Of a stretch of 64,000 bases of DNA, positions 1-9,157 are shown in pieces (the first letter of the stretch is position 1; each line of letters opens with the position of its first letter). The notes beneath the pieces were generated by a model. It was not told the DNA's origin, did no database searches, and saw only the letters and a program-made list of their open reading frames with translations. A program made the position numbers and the translations under genes. This stretch comes from CAINVV01 sp963663005 (lineage in GTDB: Bacteria > Bacteroidota > Bacteroidia > Bacteroidales > Prolixibacteraceae): NCBI GenBank assembly GCA_963663005.2, contig CAXXHH010000003.1:682001-746000 (forward strand), written 5' to 3'.

Positions 1-849
1 ACTTTGGCTTTTCTGCTATTTGCTATAGTTGCCCTTTCCGGATGCAAATTTGTTGGGTACAAATCTGAAGATGTTTACGTTGCCAAAGTCGACGACAAAA
101 CATTTATGCTTAAAGATTTGAAGTCGCAGCTGCCCGTCGGAATGACCAAACAGGATAGTCTGGCGCGTGTCAACGATATTTTAACAAGATGGGTGAAAAA
201 GGAGTTGTTGCTGAAAATGGCAGAGGAAAATCTGGATGAAAGTCAGCGTGATCTTACCAGGGAATTGGAAGAATACCGCAACGCCCTCATAATTCATCGC
301 TACGAACAACAGTTACTTAACCAGAAATTGGACACCGTGCTCACCGAAGCGGATATTCGCAATTATTATGACACCCATCCAGACAAATTCAGGCTCGACT
401 ATAACATCGTCAAGGCTGTATACGTCGAGATCCCGAAGACTCTGGCAAAATCAGATCAGATAAAAAGATGGATGTCCGAAAATACGACCCGTTCTATGAG
501 TGAGTTAGAGAGTTTCAGTTTCCAGTATGCCTCGAAGTACGATCATTTTAACAACGATTGGGTAGATTTTAGCACTATTTTGGCACGCATTCCCGGGATA
601 AATGATGACCCCGAACATTTACTCAGAAGCTCTAAATTTCACCAATTCAGTGATTTAAACAATTATCACTTCGTTTTAATCAACGATTATCTCCTGGCTG
701 GAGAAAAAGCCCCTTTCGATTTTGTCAAGGATCGGATAGAAAGTTTAATTTTGAACAGTCGGAAGATGGAATTTCTTCAGGATCTCGAAAAAAATATTTA
801 CGAAAAAGGGAAAAGAGAAAACCGTTTTACGATCAAAGAACTCAAATAA
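1..849 (+). CDS. PPIase-like (SurA/PpiC N-domain) lipoprotein, 5' end probably cut by window
   Basis: The reading frame is open from base 1, and the first usable codon in view is TTG at 4, so the true start is probably just upstream. The N-terminus is hydrophobic and ends in a lipobox (LSGC), so the product should be a lipoprotein facing the periplasm. Residues about 20-125 look like the helical chaperone domain of SurA/PpiC proteins, with a YYDTHPDKFRL segment typical of the entry into a parvulin domain. The parvulin part (about 135-230) is degenerate: I cannot see the usual conserved GG and FGYH motifs. It lies 11 nt before surA in the same direction, so a shared operon and a role in outer-membrane protein folding are likely. 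Family assignment is by pattern and context; loss of isomerase activity is inferred. Confidence 0.7.
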   Translation, partial: TLAFLLFAIVALSGCKFVGYKSEDVYVAKVDDKTFMLKDLKSQLPVGMTKQDSLARVNDILTRWVKKELLLKMAEENLDESQRDLTRELEEYRNALIIHRYEQQLLNQKLDTVLTEADIRNYYDTHPDKFRLDYNIVKAVYVEIPKTLAKSDQIKRWMSENTTRSMSELESFSFQYASKYDHFNNDWVDFSTILARIPGINDDPEHLLRSSKFHQFSDLNNYHFVLINDYLLAGEKAPFDFVKDRIESLILNSRKMEFLQDLEKNIYEKGKRENRFTIKELK

Positions 850-860
850 GTACCAAATAT

Positions 861-2216
861 ATGTCAAGACACTTTTTAAGAAGTATTTTAGTAGCAGGAC
901 TCTTCCTTGGATCTTTTGTTGTTGCAACGGCTCAGGACAAGGTTATCGATCAGATTGTGGCTATTGTCGGGAGCAATCCTATCCTGAAATCGGATATTGA
1001 ATCACAGGCGATTGAAATGCAGGCTCAGGGACAGACCACTCAGGGCGACATGAAATGTGAAATCCTGGAAAGGCTTCTCGAACAGAAACTATTGCTGGCA
1101 GAAGCCGAGCTGGATACCAATATTGTGGTTACGGACAATCAGATTAACCAGAATATGGACCGCCGCATGAAATATTTCATCGAAAATATTGGGTCGGAAA
1201 AAGAGGTGGAGAAATATTTCAAGAAATCCATCAACCAGCTGAAGTCTGAAATGAGTGAGATGATTAAAGAGCAGCTGAAGACAGAACAGATGCAGACTAC
1301 CATAACGAAAAACGTGACTTCCACTCCTTCCGAAGTTCGGACCTATTTCAGGCAATTGCCCAAAGATAAAATTCCTCAGATTGGTTCTCAGATGGAGTAT
1401 GCGCAGATCACCGTACTGCCTGTTATCACTGAGCAGGAAGATATGGATGTCAAAAGCAGACTACGCGAGTTCAAGCGCAGAGTGGAAAACGGCGAAAATT
1501 TTGCCACGCTGGCGGTGTTGTATTCTGAAGATCCGGGTTCCGCCCGAAACGGAGGAGAGATGGATTATGTGGGTAGAGCACAGCTTGATCCTGCATTTGC
1601 GACTGAAGCGTTTAACCTGAAAGTCGGGGCTGTATCCAAAGTGGTACGTAGCGAGTTTGGATACCATATTATCCAGCTCATTGATCGTAAAGGAGAAAAA
1701 ATTAAATGCAGGCATATCCTGATCCGTCCGAAAATTGATCCCAAAGAGCTGGAGAAAGCCAAAGGCCGTATTGATAGTCTCGTGACTTTCATCCAGAAAA
1801 AAACGATGAGCTGGGAACAGGCTGCCTATATGTACTCATCCGATAAGAATACGCGCAACAATGGCGGATTGGTTACTTCACAACAAAATGGTTCCTCAAA
1901 ATTTTTGATGGATGAACTTGATCCTGACGTCAGTAAATTTATTACCGGATTAAAGGTTGGCGAAATTTCGGAGCCATTCCTCGGACTCGACGACAAACAA
2001 CGTCAGGTATACAAAGTCATCAAGCTTCTGACTAAATCGAATGCCCACCCCGCGAATCTGCAGGAAGATTACCAGCATCTGAGCGAAATCTATGTTCAGA
2101 AGAAGAAAGAGGACACCTACCGGGCCTGGATTGCAAAACAACAGGCAAAGACGTACATCCACATCGATGATCTCTATGGTAATTGCAACTTCAAATTAAA
2201 ATCCTGGAAGAAGTAA
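861..2216 (+). CDS. surA: Periplasmic peptidyl-prolyl isomerase/chaperone SurA
   Basis: The 451-residue protein has a signal peptide (about 1-25, ending ATAQ). A SurA-type N-terminal helical domain follows (about 28-160, with the IVAIVGSNPILKSDIE start seen in SurA proteins), then two parvulin domains. The first, about 175-280, carries YSEDPGSARNGGEMDYV and FGYHIIQLIDR; the second, about 285-390, begins KCRHILIRPK. Proteins of this family escort unfolded outer-membrane proteins through the periplasm. The gene sits between a related lipoprotein gene and an OstA-like gene, 32 nt before the latter, a plausible envelope-assembly operon. The ATG at 861 gives a clean signal peptide. Two-parvulin architecture and length fit SurA well. 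Confidence 0.92.
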   Translation: MSRHFLRSILVAGLFLGSFVVATAQDKVIDQIVAIVGSNPILKSDIESQAIEMQAQGQTTQGDMKCEILERLLEQKLLLAEAELDTNIVVTDNQINQNMDRRMKYFIENIGSEKEVEKYFKKSINQLKSEMSEMIKEQLKTEQMQTTITKNVTSTPSEVRTYFRQLPKDKIPQIGSQMEYAQITVLPVITEQEDMDVKSRLREFKRRVENGENFATLAVLYSEDPGSARNGGEMDYVGRAQLDPAFATEAFNLKVGAVSKVVRSEFGYHIIQLIDRKGEKIKCRHILIRPKIDPKELEKAKGRIDSLVTFIQKKTMSWEQAAYMYSSDKNTRNNGGLVTSQQNGSSKFLMDELDPDVSKFITGLKVGEISEPFLGLDDKQRQVYKVIKLLTKSNAHPANLQEDYQHLSEIYVQKKKEDTYRAWIAKQQAKTYIHIDDLYGNCNFKLKSWKK

Positions 2217-2248
2217 TCTGGATGAATGGTTTTAGGAATTAATGTATT

Positions 2249-4174
2249 ATGAAGCTTCCAAAGACAGGTTATAGCCTTGTTATCTTATTTTTTTTGATCG
2301 TTGCCTTTCACCTTGTTTCGGGTTCATTACCACAACCGGAGGCTAAGAAAAAGAAGATTGAGATAGTCTGGGCCGATATAATCACTCATGACGATAAAAT
2401 TAGCAAGTTCGCTGACAGACTGATAGGGAAAGTCGCCTTTAGCCATAACACGGTTTTATTGTATTGCGACAGCGCCTATAATTACAAAGACAGCAACAAG
2501 GTAGATGCCTTTGGTCATGTCCACATTATACAAGGAGACTCGCTCAATCTTTACGGAAACCGTATTAAATACGAGGGAAACACCAAGATTGCCACTATTA
2601 TTGGCAATGTCAAGCTGGTGAATAAATCGATCACACTTACCACCAACGAACTGGTTTTCGATTTGAAGACCAATGTTGGCTATTACTACAGATGGGGAAA
2701 AATCGTTGATACGGCTAATGTCCTGGTTAGTAAAATAGGCCGCTATTATTCGAATGAGGATTTGTGTTTGTTCAAAGACTCTGTAAAAGTTACCAACAAG
2801 GACTTTATCCTGACTGCCGATACCCTCAAATACAACACAAAGACTGAGCGGGTTTTTCTGGTTGGACCTACGCACATCGTCGGCACTACAAAACAAGGCA
2901 CACTCTATTCGGAAAAAGGATGGTATGACACCCGCACCAATATTGCGGAGTTGTATAAATCATCCAGAATCATGGGCAAGGAGCAGTCTTTACAGGGAGA
3001 TACCATTTACTATTCGAGGAGCGCCGGTACCGGAAGAGCCCGAAGCAATGTGCTCTTGTCTGACACCACCAACCATGTTGCTATTTCCGGCCGTACCGGA
3101 GTCTACAATGAGAAAACGAAGATTGCCTTTGTAACGGACTCAGCTGTATTTATGCAGTATTCGCCCAAAGACACGCTATTTCTTCATGCAGATACCCTGA
3201 AATCGATACCTGACCTGTCAAAGAAGGAGGTAATCAAGAAGGTTGCGGGTCAGGAGCTCGTCGCTAAGAAAACCATCAAAGCAATAGCTGATACGTTAAA
3301 ATCCGTGGCCGGCAAGCTGGAAGAAGGTGTCAAAAATTTGATCTTAACCAAAGATACTACTACCACAACAGGTGTGCTGTCCGGCATTTTGAATAAAGTC
3401 CAGGGTGTAAAACTGGCGAATGTGGTGGATTCGATTTCAGCGATAGCCGATACGAGCAAAATTGTTTCAAAGATACTTGAAACCCACACGGAGAATCCGC
3501 TTTACAAAGATTCTGTCAGAACCGGTTCGGATACACTGCGTTCGAAGGAAGGGAATGATGACAAGCTTTTTATGGCTTATCACCGGGTGCGCTTTTACAA
3601 AAAAGATCTTCAGGGAATATGCGACTCGCTCTCGTATCAAATGAAAGATTCGCTGATGAGGCTTTACAAAGATCCGGTCCTTTGGTCGGATGTGCACCAA
3701 ATGACTGCTGATAAAATTGAGTATCGTCCGCACAAACCTGGGCCGAGCATCGCCCGGCTGGACAATAATAGCTTTATCATTTCGAGGGAAGATTCGATTA
3801 AATACAATCAGATCTCAGGCAAAACGATGGTTGGTTATATAGTGAACAATGAACTTAAAACCATCGAGGTAAACGGAAATGCTATTACGCTTTACTATAT
3901 CAAGAACAAAAATGTTTATTCGGGGATGAACAAACTGGAAAGTAGCAAGATAAATGTGTACTTATTGAAAGGTAAGATTGACAGTATCGCTTTCTTCCCC
4001 AAACCCGAAGGTAAAACGATTCCGCTAAAAGATCTTACTCCCGTGGATGCCGTACTAAACGGATTTGAATGGAGAGAAAGCGAGCAACCTAAAAACCGAT
4101 ATGATCTTTATCGTCGTGACGAAAAACGCAAAAAAATTGCAGGTCCCGAAAAGAAACCTGCATCAGAAAAGTAG
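2249..4174 (+). CDS. OstA-like protein (LptA/LptD-N family), LPS transport related
   Basis: The 641-residue protein has an N-terminal signal or anchor (about 8-27). Repeated beta-rich units of the OstA/LptA type run from about residue 45 to 330, with recurring words such as YCDSAYNY, GDSLNLYG and LTADTLKY. These form the jellyroll bridge that carries lipopolysaccharide from inner to outer membrane. A Lys/Ala/Asp-rich low-complexity insert lies at about 330-430, and OstA-like strands resume afterwards. It is much longer than E. coli LptA and lacks an LptD barrel. Position directly behind surA supports a role in outer-membrane assembly. The exact place in the Lpt bridge is inferred, not shown. 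Confidence 0.82.
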   Translation: MKLPKTGYSLVILFFLIVAFHLVSGSLPQPEAKKKKIEIVWADIITHDDKISKFADRLIGKVAFSHNTVLLYCDSAYNYKDSNKVDAFGHVHIIQGDSLNLYGNRIKYEGNTKIATIIGNVKLVNKSITLTTNELVFDLKTNVGYYYRWGKIVDTANVLVSKIGRYYSNEDLCLFKDSVKVTNKDFILTADTLKYNTKTERVFLVGPTHIVGTTKQGTLYSEKGWYDTRTNIAELYKSSRIMGKEQSLQGDTIYYSRSAGTGRARSNVLLSDTTNHVAISGRTGVYNEKTKIAFVTDSAVFMQYSPKDTLFLHADTLKSIPDLSKKEVIKKVAGQELVAKKTIKAIADTLKSVAGKLEEGVKNLILTKDTTTTTGVLSGILNKVQGVKLANVVDSISAIADTSKIVSKILETHTENPLYKDSVRTGSDTLRSKEGNDDKLFMAYHRVRFYKKDLQGICDSLSYQMKDSLMRLYKDPVLWSDVHQMTADKIEYRPHKPGPSIARLDNNSFIISREDSIKYNQISGKTMVGYIVNNELKTIEVNGNAITLYYIKNKNVYSGMNKLESSKINVYLLKGKIDSIAFFPKPEGKTIPLKDLTPVDAVLNGFEWRESEQPKNRYDLYRRDEKRKKIAGPEKKPASEK

Positions 4175-4192
4175 ATAGGAACTATTTCCTAC

Positions 4193-4414
4193 TTAATATT
4201 CGTCTTCATTGAAAAAGAAATCATCTTTGCTGGGATAATCCGGCCAAATATCTTCGATGGATTCGTATATTTCACCTTCATCTTCCATCTCTTGCAAATT
4301 TTCAATCACTTCGAGCGGGGCGCCGGAACGAATCGCAAAATCGATCAATTCATCTTTTGTTGCAGGCCAGGGAGCATCTTCCAATTTTGAGGCTAATTCC
4401 AATGTCCAATACAT
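4193..4414 (-). CDS. DUF2795 family small protein
   Basis: A 73-residue acidic protein starting MYWTLELASKLEDAPWPATK and ending in a run of Asp/Glu/Phe. The segment PATKDELIDFAIRSGAPLEVIENL matches the DUF2795 pattern, a small helical domain of unknown function common in Bacteroidota. It faces ostA tail to tail, 18 nt apart, with no obvious terminator in the gap. It is not evidently co-transcribed with the adenosyltransferase 81 nt upstream. The function is unknown; the acidic tail suggests a soluble cytoplasmic protein. Confidence 0.8.
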   Translation of the reverse strand: MYWTLELASKLEDAPWPATKDELIDFAIRSGAPLEVIENLQEMEDEGEIYESIEDIWPDYPSKDDFFFNEDEY

Positions 4415-4495
4415 AATATTTAATTTAGATTAACGTTCAACAGTTTTGCGATGTTACTATTTTTTTATGAGAATAAAAATATAATCCAATAAAAT

Positions 4496-5056
4496 TTACG
4501 GCAACCATTGAACTTCGTCAACTCCTTCATCTTTAGCTATTTTACGCGAAAGAACAAATAAGTAGTCTGACAGCCGATTCAGATATTTAATTAATTCCCG
4601 CGGAACATCCGCCTCTTTAGCCAGCTGACAAACCCTCCGCTCTGCACGTCTGCAAACGGTCCTGGCAAGGTGACAATATGAAATAGTGACACTCCCTCCA
4701 GGAAGAACAAAATGTTCCATCGGAGGAAGTTGATCGAGAATCCGATCCATCTCAATCTCCAGCTTTTCAATACTTTCCTCATTCAATGGTAGCCTGGCAG
4801 AAAGGTCTGTTTTACTGAGATCGGTTGCCAGCCTCGCTCCGATAACAAAGAGATTATTTTGAACAGTGCGCAAAAGTTCTTTTGTATCGGGATCGATAGA
4901 TTGGGCAAGAATTAATCCAATCCAGCTATTCAGCTCATCAACAGTTCCGTATGACTCAAGATGCAAATCGTATTTTTCAACCCTGGTGCCACCTATCAGT
5001 CCGGAAGTGCCATCATCGCCGGTTTTGGTGTAAACCCTCATTTTATCATTTCTCAT
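4496..5056 (-). CDS. Cob(I)alamin adenosyltransferase, PduO type
   Basis: The 186-residue protein begins MRVYTKTGDDGTSGLIGGTR (after a possible five-residue extension) and has the arginine-rich helix RTVCRRAERRV, both hallmarks of PduO-type ATP:cob(I)alamin adenosyltransferases. The reaction transfers the adenosyl group of ATP to cob(I)alamin to give adenosylcobalamin. The obvious client in this window is methylmalonyl-CoA mutase (mutAB, 40.6-44.7 kb), which needs that cofactor. No cobalamin riboswitch is visible upstream. Either the ATG at 5056 or the one at 5041 could be the start; the second gives the standard family N-terminus. Length is normal for a single-domain enzyme. Confidence 0.9.
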   Translation of the reverse strand: MRNDKMRVYTKTGDDGTSGLIGGTRVEKYDLHLESYGTVDELNSWIGLILAQSIDPDTKELLRTVQNNLFVIGARLATDLSKTDLSARLPLNEESIEKLEIEMDRILDQLPPMEHFVLPGGSVTISYCHLARTVCRRAERRVCQLAKEADVPRELIKYLNRLSDYLFVLSRKIAKDEGVDEVQWLP

Positions 5057-5202
5057 AGAAAGGTCATTCGCTTAATGAAAAAATTAAAAGGCAAAATAAC
5101 TCTACCATTAACCTTTAGACTTTCACACGTGAATATCTTTGTCTAATTATTGAAATTCAGATCGCACGTATGAAACTCGCAAATGGATTTATATCACCTT
5201 TT

Positions 5203-5229
5203 GTGGACTTAGTCCACGCTCGTTTCTAC
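5203..5229 (-). repeat. REP-like palindrome, GTAG head
   Basis: On the minus strand the order is GTAG, a short A/G-rich linker, then GTGGAC-TAA-GTCCAC, a 6-bp stem with a 3-nt loop. A GTAG tetranucleotide next to an imperfect or perfect hairpin is the layout of REP elements mobilised by RAYT transposases. It lies just beyond the 3' end of the ABC ATPase gene. There is no T-run after the stem, so it is a poor intrinsic terminator. A similar element is at 40549-40575 and a related one at 52740-52763. Confidence 0.45.
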
Positions 5230-5230
5230 G

Positions 5231-5932
5231 TCAATAGATAGGCTCAGGATTCACATAATCGTGTTCAATTACACCGTCTTTCAATTTGATGATTCGATAG
5301 GCATGGCGTGCAATATCCTCCTCGTGTGTGACCAGAATAATGGTGTTACCCTTTGCATGTATCTGAGCAAAAAGTTTCATGATCTCCTCCGAAGTCTTGG
5401 AGTCCAGATTCCCGGTAGGCTCATCCGCCAAAAGGATGGAAGGCGTATTAACCAGGGCACGGGCAACAGCAACACGCTGCCTTTGTCCGCCTGAAAGTTC
5501 GTTCGGTTTATGTTCCATGCGTTCTTCCAAACCGACATTAATCAAATGCCCAGTGGCAATTTCTTCTCTTTTCGCTTTGCCAACACCGGCGTATACGAGC
5601 GGAAGCATTACATTTTCGAGGGCGGAATATCTTGGCAAAAGATTAAAAGTCTGAAAAACAAAACCAATCTCCGTATTGCGGATTTCGGCAAGTCTGTCGT
5701 CATCCATCTGACTAACATCCTTAAAGTTAAGTTGGTAATTTCCGGATGTTGGTGTGTCCAGGCAACCAATAATATTCATCAGGGTAGATTTGCCGGATCC
5801 GGAAGCTCCCATAATGGCAACGTATTCTCCCTTTTTTATATCGAGAGAAACTTTTCGGAGTGCCCTGACTATTTGTGTTCCAACTTGATAATTCTTAACA
5901 ATTTCTCTTAAGCTGATAATATTTTCCATCAA
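5231..5932 (-). CDS. ABC transporter ATP-binding protein, MacB/LolD type
   Basis: The 233-residue ATPase has Walker A GASGSGKS (about 43-50), a Q-loop in FVFQTFNLLPRYSALENV, signature LSGGQRQRVAVARAL, Walker B with ILLADEPTGNLDS, and the H-loop in LVTHEEDIARHA. The GNLDS ending and NLLPRYSALENV segment are typical of the MacB/LolD/FtsE group, which drive lipoprotein release or tripartite efflux rather than solute uptake. No permease or periplasmic partner is adjacent, so the transported substrate cannot be named. It could start at 5932 or at the next ATG (5929). A TAAGTTTG promoter-like word lies 17 nt upstream. Confidence 0.88.
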   Translation of the reverse strand: MMENIISLREIVKNYQVGTQIVRALRKVSLDIKKGEYVAIMGASGSGKSTLMNIIGCLDTPTSGNYQLNFKDVSQMDDDRLAEIRNTEIGFVFQTFNLLPRYSALENVMLPLVYAGVGKAKREEIATGHLINVGLEERMEHKPNELSGGQRQRVAVARALVNTPSILLADEPTGNLDSKTSEEIMKLFAQIHAKGNTIILVTHEEDIARHAYRIIKLKDGVIEHDYVNPEPIY

Positions 5933-5948
5933 AAAAATTTTAGGAATA

Positions 5949-5956
5949 CAAACTTA
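5949..5956 (-). promoter_or_regulatory. Possible Bacteroidota -7 element before the ABC ATPase gene
   Basis: TAAGTTTG on the minus strand fits the TAnnTTTG -7 consensus of Bacteroidota housekeeping promoters and would place transcription start about 10 nt before the ATG. No clear -33 TTTG is visible at the expected spacing, and the word can occur by chance in AT-rich DNA. Confidence 0.3.
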
Positions 5957-5992
5957 ATTGAAATTTTAATAAACCGAACAGGATTATTAAAA

Positions 5993-6751
5993 TCAAAATC
6001 GCACTATAAACTCTTCTTTTTGCAATCCCTTTTTGCAGATATAAATTCCAACCTCAAAAAGATCCAGGGAAACCCGGACAACAGCTTCATTTTTATACTT
6101 GGTCCAAACTCCCTCTATCCCGGGAGAATTATGAATTCCACAAAGAATGATGACTCCATCATAGTCCTTATCTAACATGATCTGCGCAAGCAAATGATCG
6201 CAATACGCTGCTTCCAATGGATTTTGAATGACTACGAACCCGGCGGCGCTAACCTCTCCGGCACCTGAAATATCTATATTTTCGATTTCGTACACCTCTG
6301 CCAACCGGCGACAGAAAGAGCGGTAATGATCATTCTCAATCTGGGCATTCAATTTTATCCGCCTGTCGGCCAGTGCCAATGCCAGCAATGTGACTCCAAA
6401 AGTGGAACCATAAAAAGCGATTTCCCCAGGACGAAAATCATTGACCAACCTAAAGAGCATACGATCAAAGCGTTCTGGCAGCAAATGCTGATTTTTGCAA
6501 TACCGGCAGTTATGAGAATGTGACGAATTTTTCGGGTGGTAGGATTTCATATCCAGTATCCTGACCGTATTTCTCACGTTTTCGTCGGCCGCCCGCAATA
6601 GCGGATACGCCGAAAATTGGCCTTTGTTCTCAATCACTTCCGTAATTAGCCTGAAAAGAAAAGGGGAATGAATTCCATGACCCTTTCGGTGACGGGCTTT
6701 AAAGAGGTACGAAATTTTGGAGCGAATTCTATATTTCACTTGAAAACACAA
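5993..6751 (-). CDS. Class I SAM methyltransferase-like protein of the HGIHSPF family
   Basis: A 252-residue protein with the N-terminal signature RKGHGIHSPFLFRLI, which I associate with a Bacteroidota-specific family usually labelled SAM-dependent methyltransferase. A GSTFGVTLLALALAD stretch (about 140) could be the SAM-binding glycine loop, and the C-terminus (SLDLFEVGIYICKKG) fits the last strands of such folds. Between them is a Cys/His cluster, H-x-H-x-C-x2-C-x3-H (about 92-102), that could bind zinc. Substrate and reaction are unknown, and no neighbour suggests a pathway. The methyltransferase label rests on fold-like patterns only. Confidence 0.6.
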   Translation of the reverse strand: MCFQVKYRIRSKISYLFKARHRKGHGIHSPFLFRLITEVIENKGQFSAYPLLRAADENVRNTVRILDMKSYHPKNSSHSHNCRYCKNQHLLPERFDRMLFRLVNDFRPGEIAFYGSTFGVTLLALALADRRIKLNAQIENDHYRSFCRRLAEVYEIENIDISGAGEVSAAGFVVIQNPLEAAYCDHLLAQIMLDKDYDGVIILCGIHNSPGIEGVWTKYKNEAVVRVSLDLFEVGIYICKKGLQKEEFIVRF

Positions 6752-6957
6752 TAGGTAATATGTTGATAATTTATACGTTCATACAAAACACACTAACGGA
6801 ATTTTCATCGACTTTCGTGACCTGCACCGCATGCTTGTTCCATGCACTCGTACTTCAAATACGAAAAACCCGGAGTATTTAAGCAAAAATAGCTATTTTC
6901 GATGAGGCAATTGCGCAAAATTGCGGGAGCCTTTTTAAGAACTTTGAGCACCGTCAT
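6752..6957. other. Divergent intergenic region between methyltransferase-like gene and recG
   Basis: About 206 nt separate the two divergent genes. I see no RNA gene, no convincing TAnnTTTG promoter and no strong hairpin. It must hold the recG promoter. Reading frames that cross it on the minus strand continue into the recG antisense and look like shadows. Confidence 0.4.
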
Positions 6958-9063
6958 ATGTCTGGCATACTTGAACAAGAGATAAAATTTCTTCCGGGGA
7001 TTGGTCCCAGGCGTGCTGCGATTCTTAACCAGGAATTGAAAATTTCGACTGTGGCCGAATTGATTTATTACTTTCCGTATAAATACATCGACCGCACTAA
7101 ATTCTATAAGATCAGAGAGATAAACGAGACACTGCCTTTTATCCAGATTCAGGGAAAGATAACCACCATCGAAACGCTTGGTGAAGGGCGCGCCCAACGA
7201 ATGGTTGGCAATTTCTACGATGGCGAAAACTCGATGGAACTGGTCTGGTTCAGAGGCATCAAATTCGTAAGGAGTACACTCAAAACCAACTTTCCTTATA
7301 TCGTTTTCGGCAAGCCAACAGAATTCAATGGAAAATGGAAGTTGGTACATCCGGAAATTGAGGAAGTTACAAGTGAAGCTGACAAAAAGGAAGGATACAT
7401 CCAGCCGTTTTACAACACCACAGAGAAGATGAAGAGCAATTTTCTTGTCTCAAAATCTATTCTGAAATTTCAACACACTGCCTTACAGCTTTGTAAAGGA
7501 AAAATAACCGAGACTTTGCCCGAATGGCTGATAGATCAGCTCAAATTGATCCCTCTGGAGACTGCATTGCTGAACATCCATTTTCCGCTTGACCCGCCAA
7601 CACTGCGAAAAGCGGAATACCGGCTGAAGTTTGAAGAATTATTCTACATCCAGCTTAAATTACTCCACCTTAAACATGAGCGGCAAAATAAATTCAAGGG
7701 ACAGATTTTCAAAAATGTAGGAGATCATTTTAACGACTTCTTCAATCATCACCTGCCCTTTGAGTTAACCGGCGCCCAAAAACGGGTGATCAAAGAAATC
7801 AGAAAAGATACCCTGGCCGGGAAACAGATGAACAGGCTTTTGCAAGGCGACGTAGGTAGTGGGAAAACGATGGTGGCTCTCATGATCTCCCTTATTGCCA
7901 TGGACAACGGATTTCAGGCCTGCATGATGGCGCCGACCGAGATTCTTGCCGTGCAGCACCATCAATCCGTACAGAAATTAATCGGCGACCTGCCCATTAA
8001 TGTAAGGTTACTGACCGGATCGACGAAAAAATCAGAACGGCTCATCATCCACCAACAACTCCTTGATGGATCACTTAACCTGCTAATCGGCACACACGCC
8101 CTGCTTGAAGATATCGTCGAGTTCAAAAACCTCGGGTTGGTAATTATAGATGAACAGCACCGTTTCGGCGTGATGCAGCGGGCCAAAATGTGGCGAAAAA
8201 ATTTTCTCCCACCTCATGTCCTGGTTATGACGGCAACGCCGATACCCCGAACACTGGCTATGACCGTATATGGCGATCTGGATGTATCGGTCATCGACGA
8301 GCTTCCGCCAGGCAGAAAACCGATCAGGACCTTTCATTATTATGATAATCACCGCACTGAGTTGTACCAGTTCATCCGAAAGGAGATCGCGCTTGGTCGA
8401 CAGATATACATCGTCTTTCCCCTCATCAAAGAATCCGAAAAGCTTGATTTTAAAAATTTGGAAGAAGGATTTGAACAGCTGAGAATAGCCTTTCCACCTC
8501 CTGAATATACGATCAGCATGGTACACGGAAAGATGAAACCTGCGGCCAAAGAAGAAGAAATGCAACGTTTCAAAAACAAAGAATCGCAAATACTGATTGC
8601 CACTACCGTGATAGAAGTAGGCGTTGATGTGCCGAATGCATCTGTAATGGTGATTGAAAGTGCGGAAAGATTTGGGCTCTCGCAACTTCACCAGCTTAGG
8701 GGCAGAGTTGGCCGAGGAGCCGACCAATCATACTGTATCCTTATGAGCAGCGTTAAGCTCAGTCACGAAAGCCGCCAGCGGCTAAACACGATGGTTGCCA
8801 CCAACGACGGCTTCGAGATAGCCGAGGCGGACATGCGGTTGCGCGGACCCGGCGACCTGGAGGGGACCCAGCAAAGCGGACTGGCATTCGATCTGAGGAT
8901 ATCCAATTTAGCTAAAGACGGACAAATTCTTCAATATGCAAGAGATCAGGCGGAGGAGATTCTCGCCGCCGATCCGCTGCTTCACAAACCAGAAAACAAT
9001 ATCCTTATCAAACAGCTTTTAGCCCTTCGGAAAAACCATCTCAACTGGGGAGCTATTAGTTAA
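6958..9063 (+). CDS. recG: ATP-dependent DNA helicase RecG
   Basis: The 701-residue protein has an N-terminal helix-hairpin-like segment (FLPGIGPRRAAIL), an OB-type wedge domain (about 60-150) and a superfamily 2 helicase core. Motifs include Walker A LLQGDVGSGKTMVALM (about 295-310), IIDEQHRFGV (about 398), MTATPIPRTLAM, and the C-terminal QLRGRVGRGADQSYC of motif VI and the TRG region. RecG remodels stalled replication forks and Holliday junctions. Length and order match the family. The gene stands alone on the plus strand, 94 nt before the rnf cluster. Confidence 0.96.
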   Translation: MSGILEQEIKFLPGIGPRRAAILNQELKISTVAELIYYFPYKYIDRTKFYKIREINETLPFIQIQGKITTIETLGEGRAQRMVGNFYDGENSMELVWFRGIKFVRSTLKTNFPYIVFGKPTEFNGKWKLVHPEIEEVTSEADKKEGYIQPFYNTTEKMKSNFLVSKSILKFQHTALQLCKGKITETLPEWLIDQLKLIPLETALLNIHFPLDPPTLRKAEYRLKFEELFYIQLKLLHLKHERQNKFKGQIFKNVGDHFNDFFNHHLPFELTGAQKRVIKEIRKDTLAGKQMNRLLQGDVGSGKTMVALMISLIAMDNGFQACMMAPTEILAVQHHQSVQKLIGDLPINVRLLTGSTKKSERLIIHQQLLDGSLNLLIGTHALLEDIVEFKNLGLVIIDEQHRFGVMQRAKMWRKNFLPPHVLVMTATPIPRTLAMTVYGDLDVSVIDELPPGRKPIRTFHYYDNHRTELYQFIRKEIALGRQIYIVFPLIKESEKLDFKNLEEGFEQLRIAFPPPEYTISMVHGKMKPAAKEEEMQRFKNKESQILIATTVIEVGVDVPNASVMVIESAERFGLSQLHQLRGRVGRGADQSYCILMSSVKLSHESRQRLNTMVATNDGFEIAEADMRLRGPGDLEGTQQSGLAFDLRISNLAKDGQILQYARDQAEEILAADPLLHKPENNILIKQLLALRKNHLNWGAIS

Positions 9064-9124
9064 TTAAAGGTTAAGTATAGGAGGTCTCCATTTTTTTCGT
9101 AGTTTCAATTTTCAATTGTTTCGT

Positions 9125-9132
9125 TACATTTG
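9125..9132 (+). promoter_or_regulatory. Putative -7 element for the rseC-rnf operon
   Basis: TACATTTG matches the Bacteroidota -7 consensus TAnnTTTG. It lies 26 nt before the first possible start of the RseC-like gene and 59 nt before the second (9191), which would be consistent with a start site near 9139. The -33 region holds only a loose TTT-rich match. It is the only such word between recG and the seven-gene rnf cluster. Confidence 0.45.
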
Positions 9133-9157
9133 AGAGACTGTTTAAATTTTACTCAGT

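Noticed and set aside
6805..7350. 181-codon minus-strand frame before and over recG
   Set aside because: Its main part is antisense to the recG N-terminus, and the non-overlapping part has no conserved features.
8083..8727. Long minus-strand open frame inside recG
   Set aside because: It is antisense to a strong, full-length recG with all helicase motifs and has no recognisable domain or ribosome site; it is a shadow of recG codon usage.
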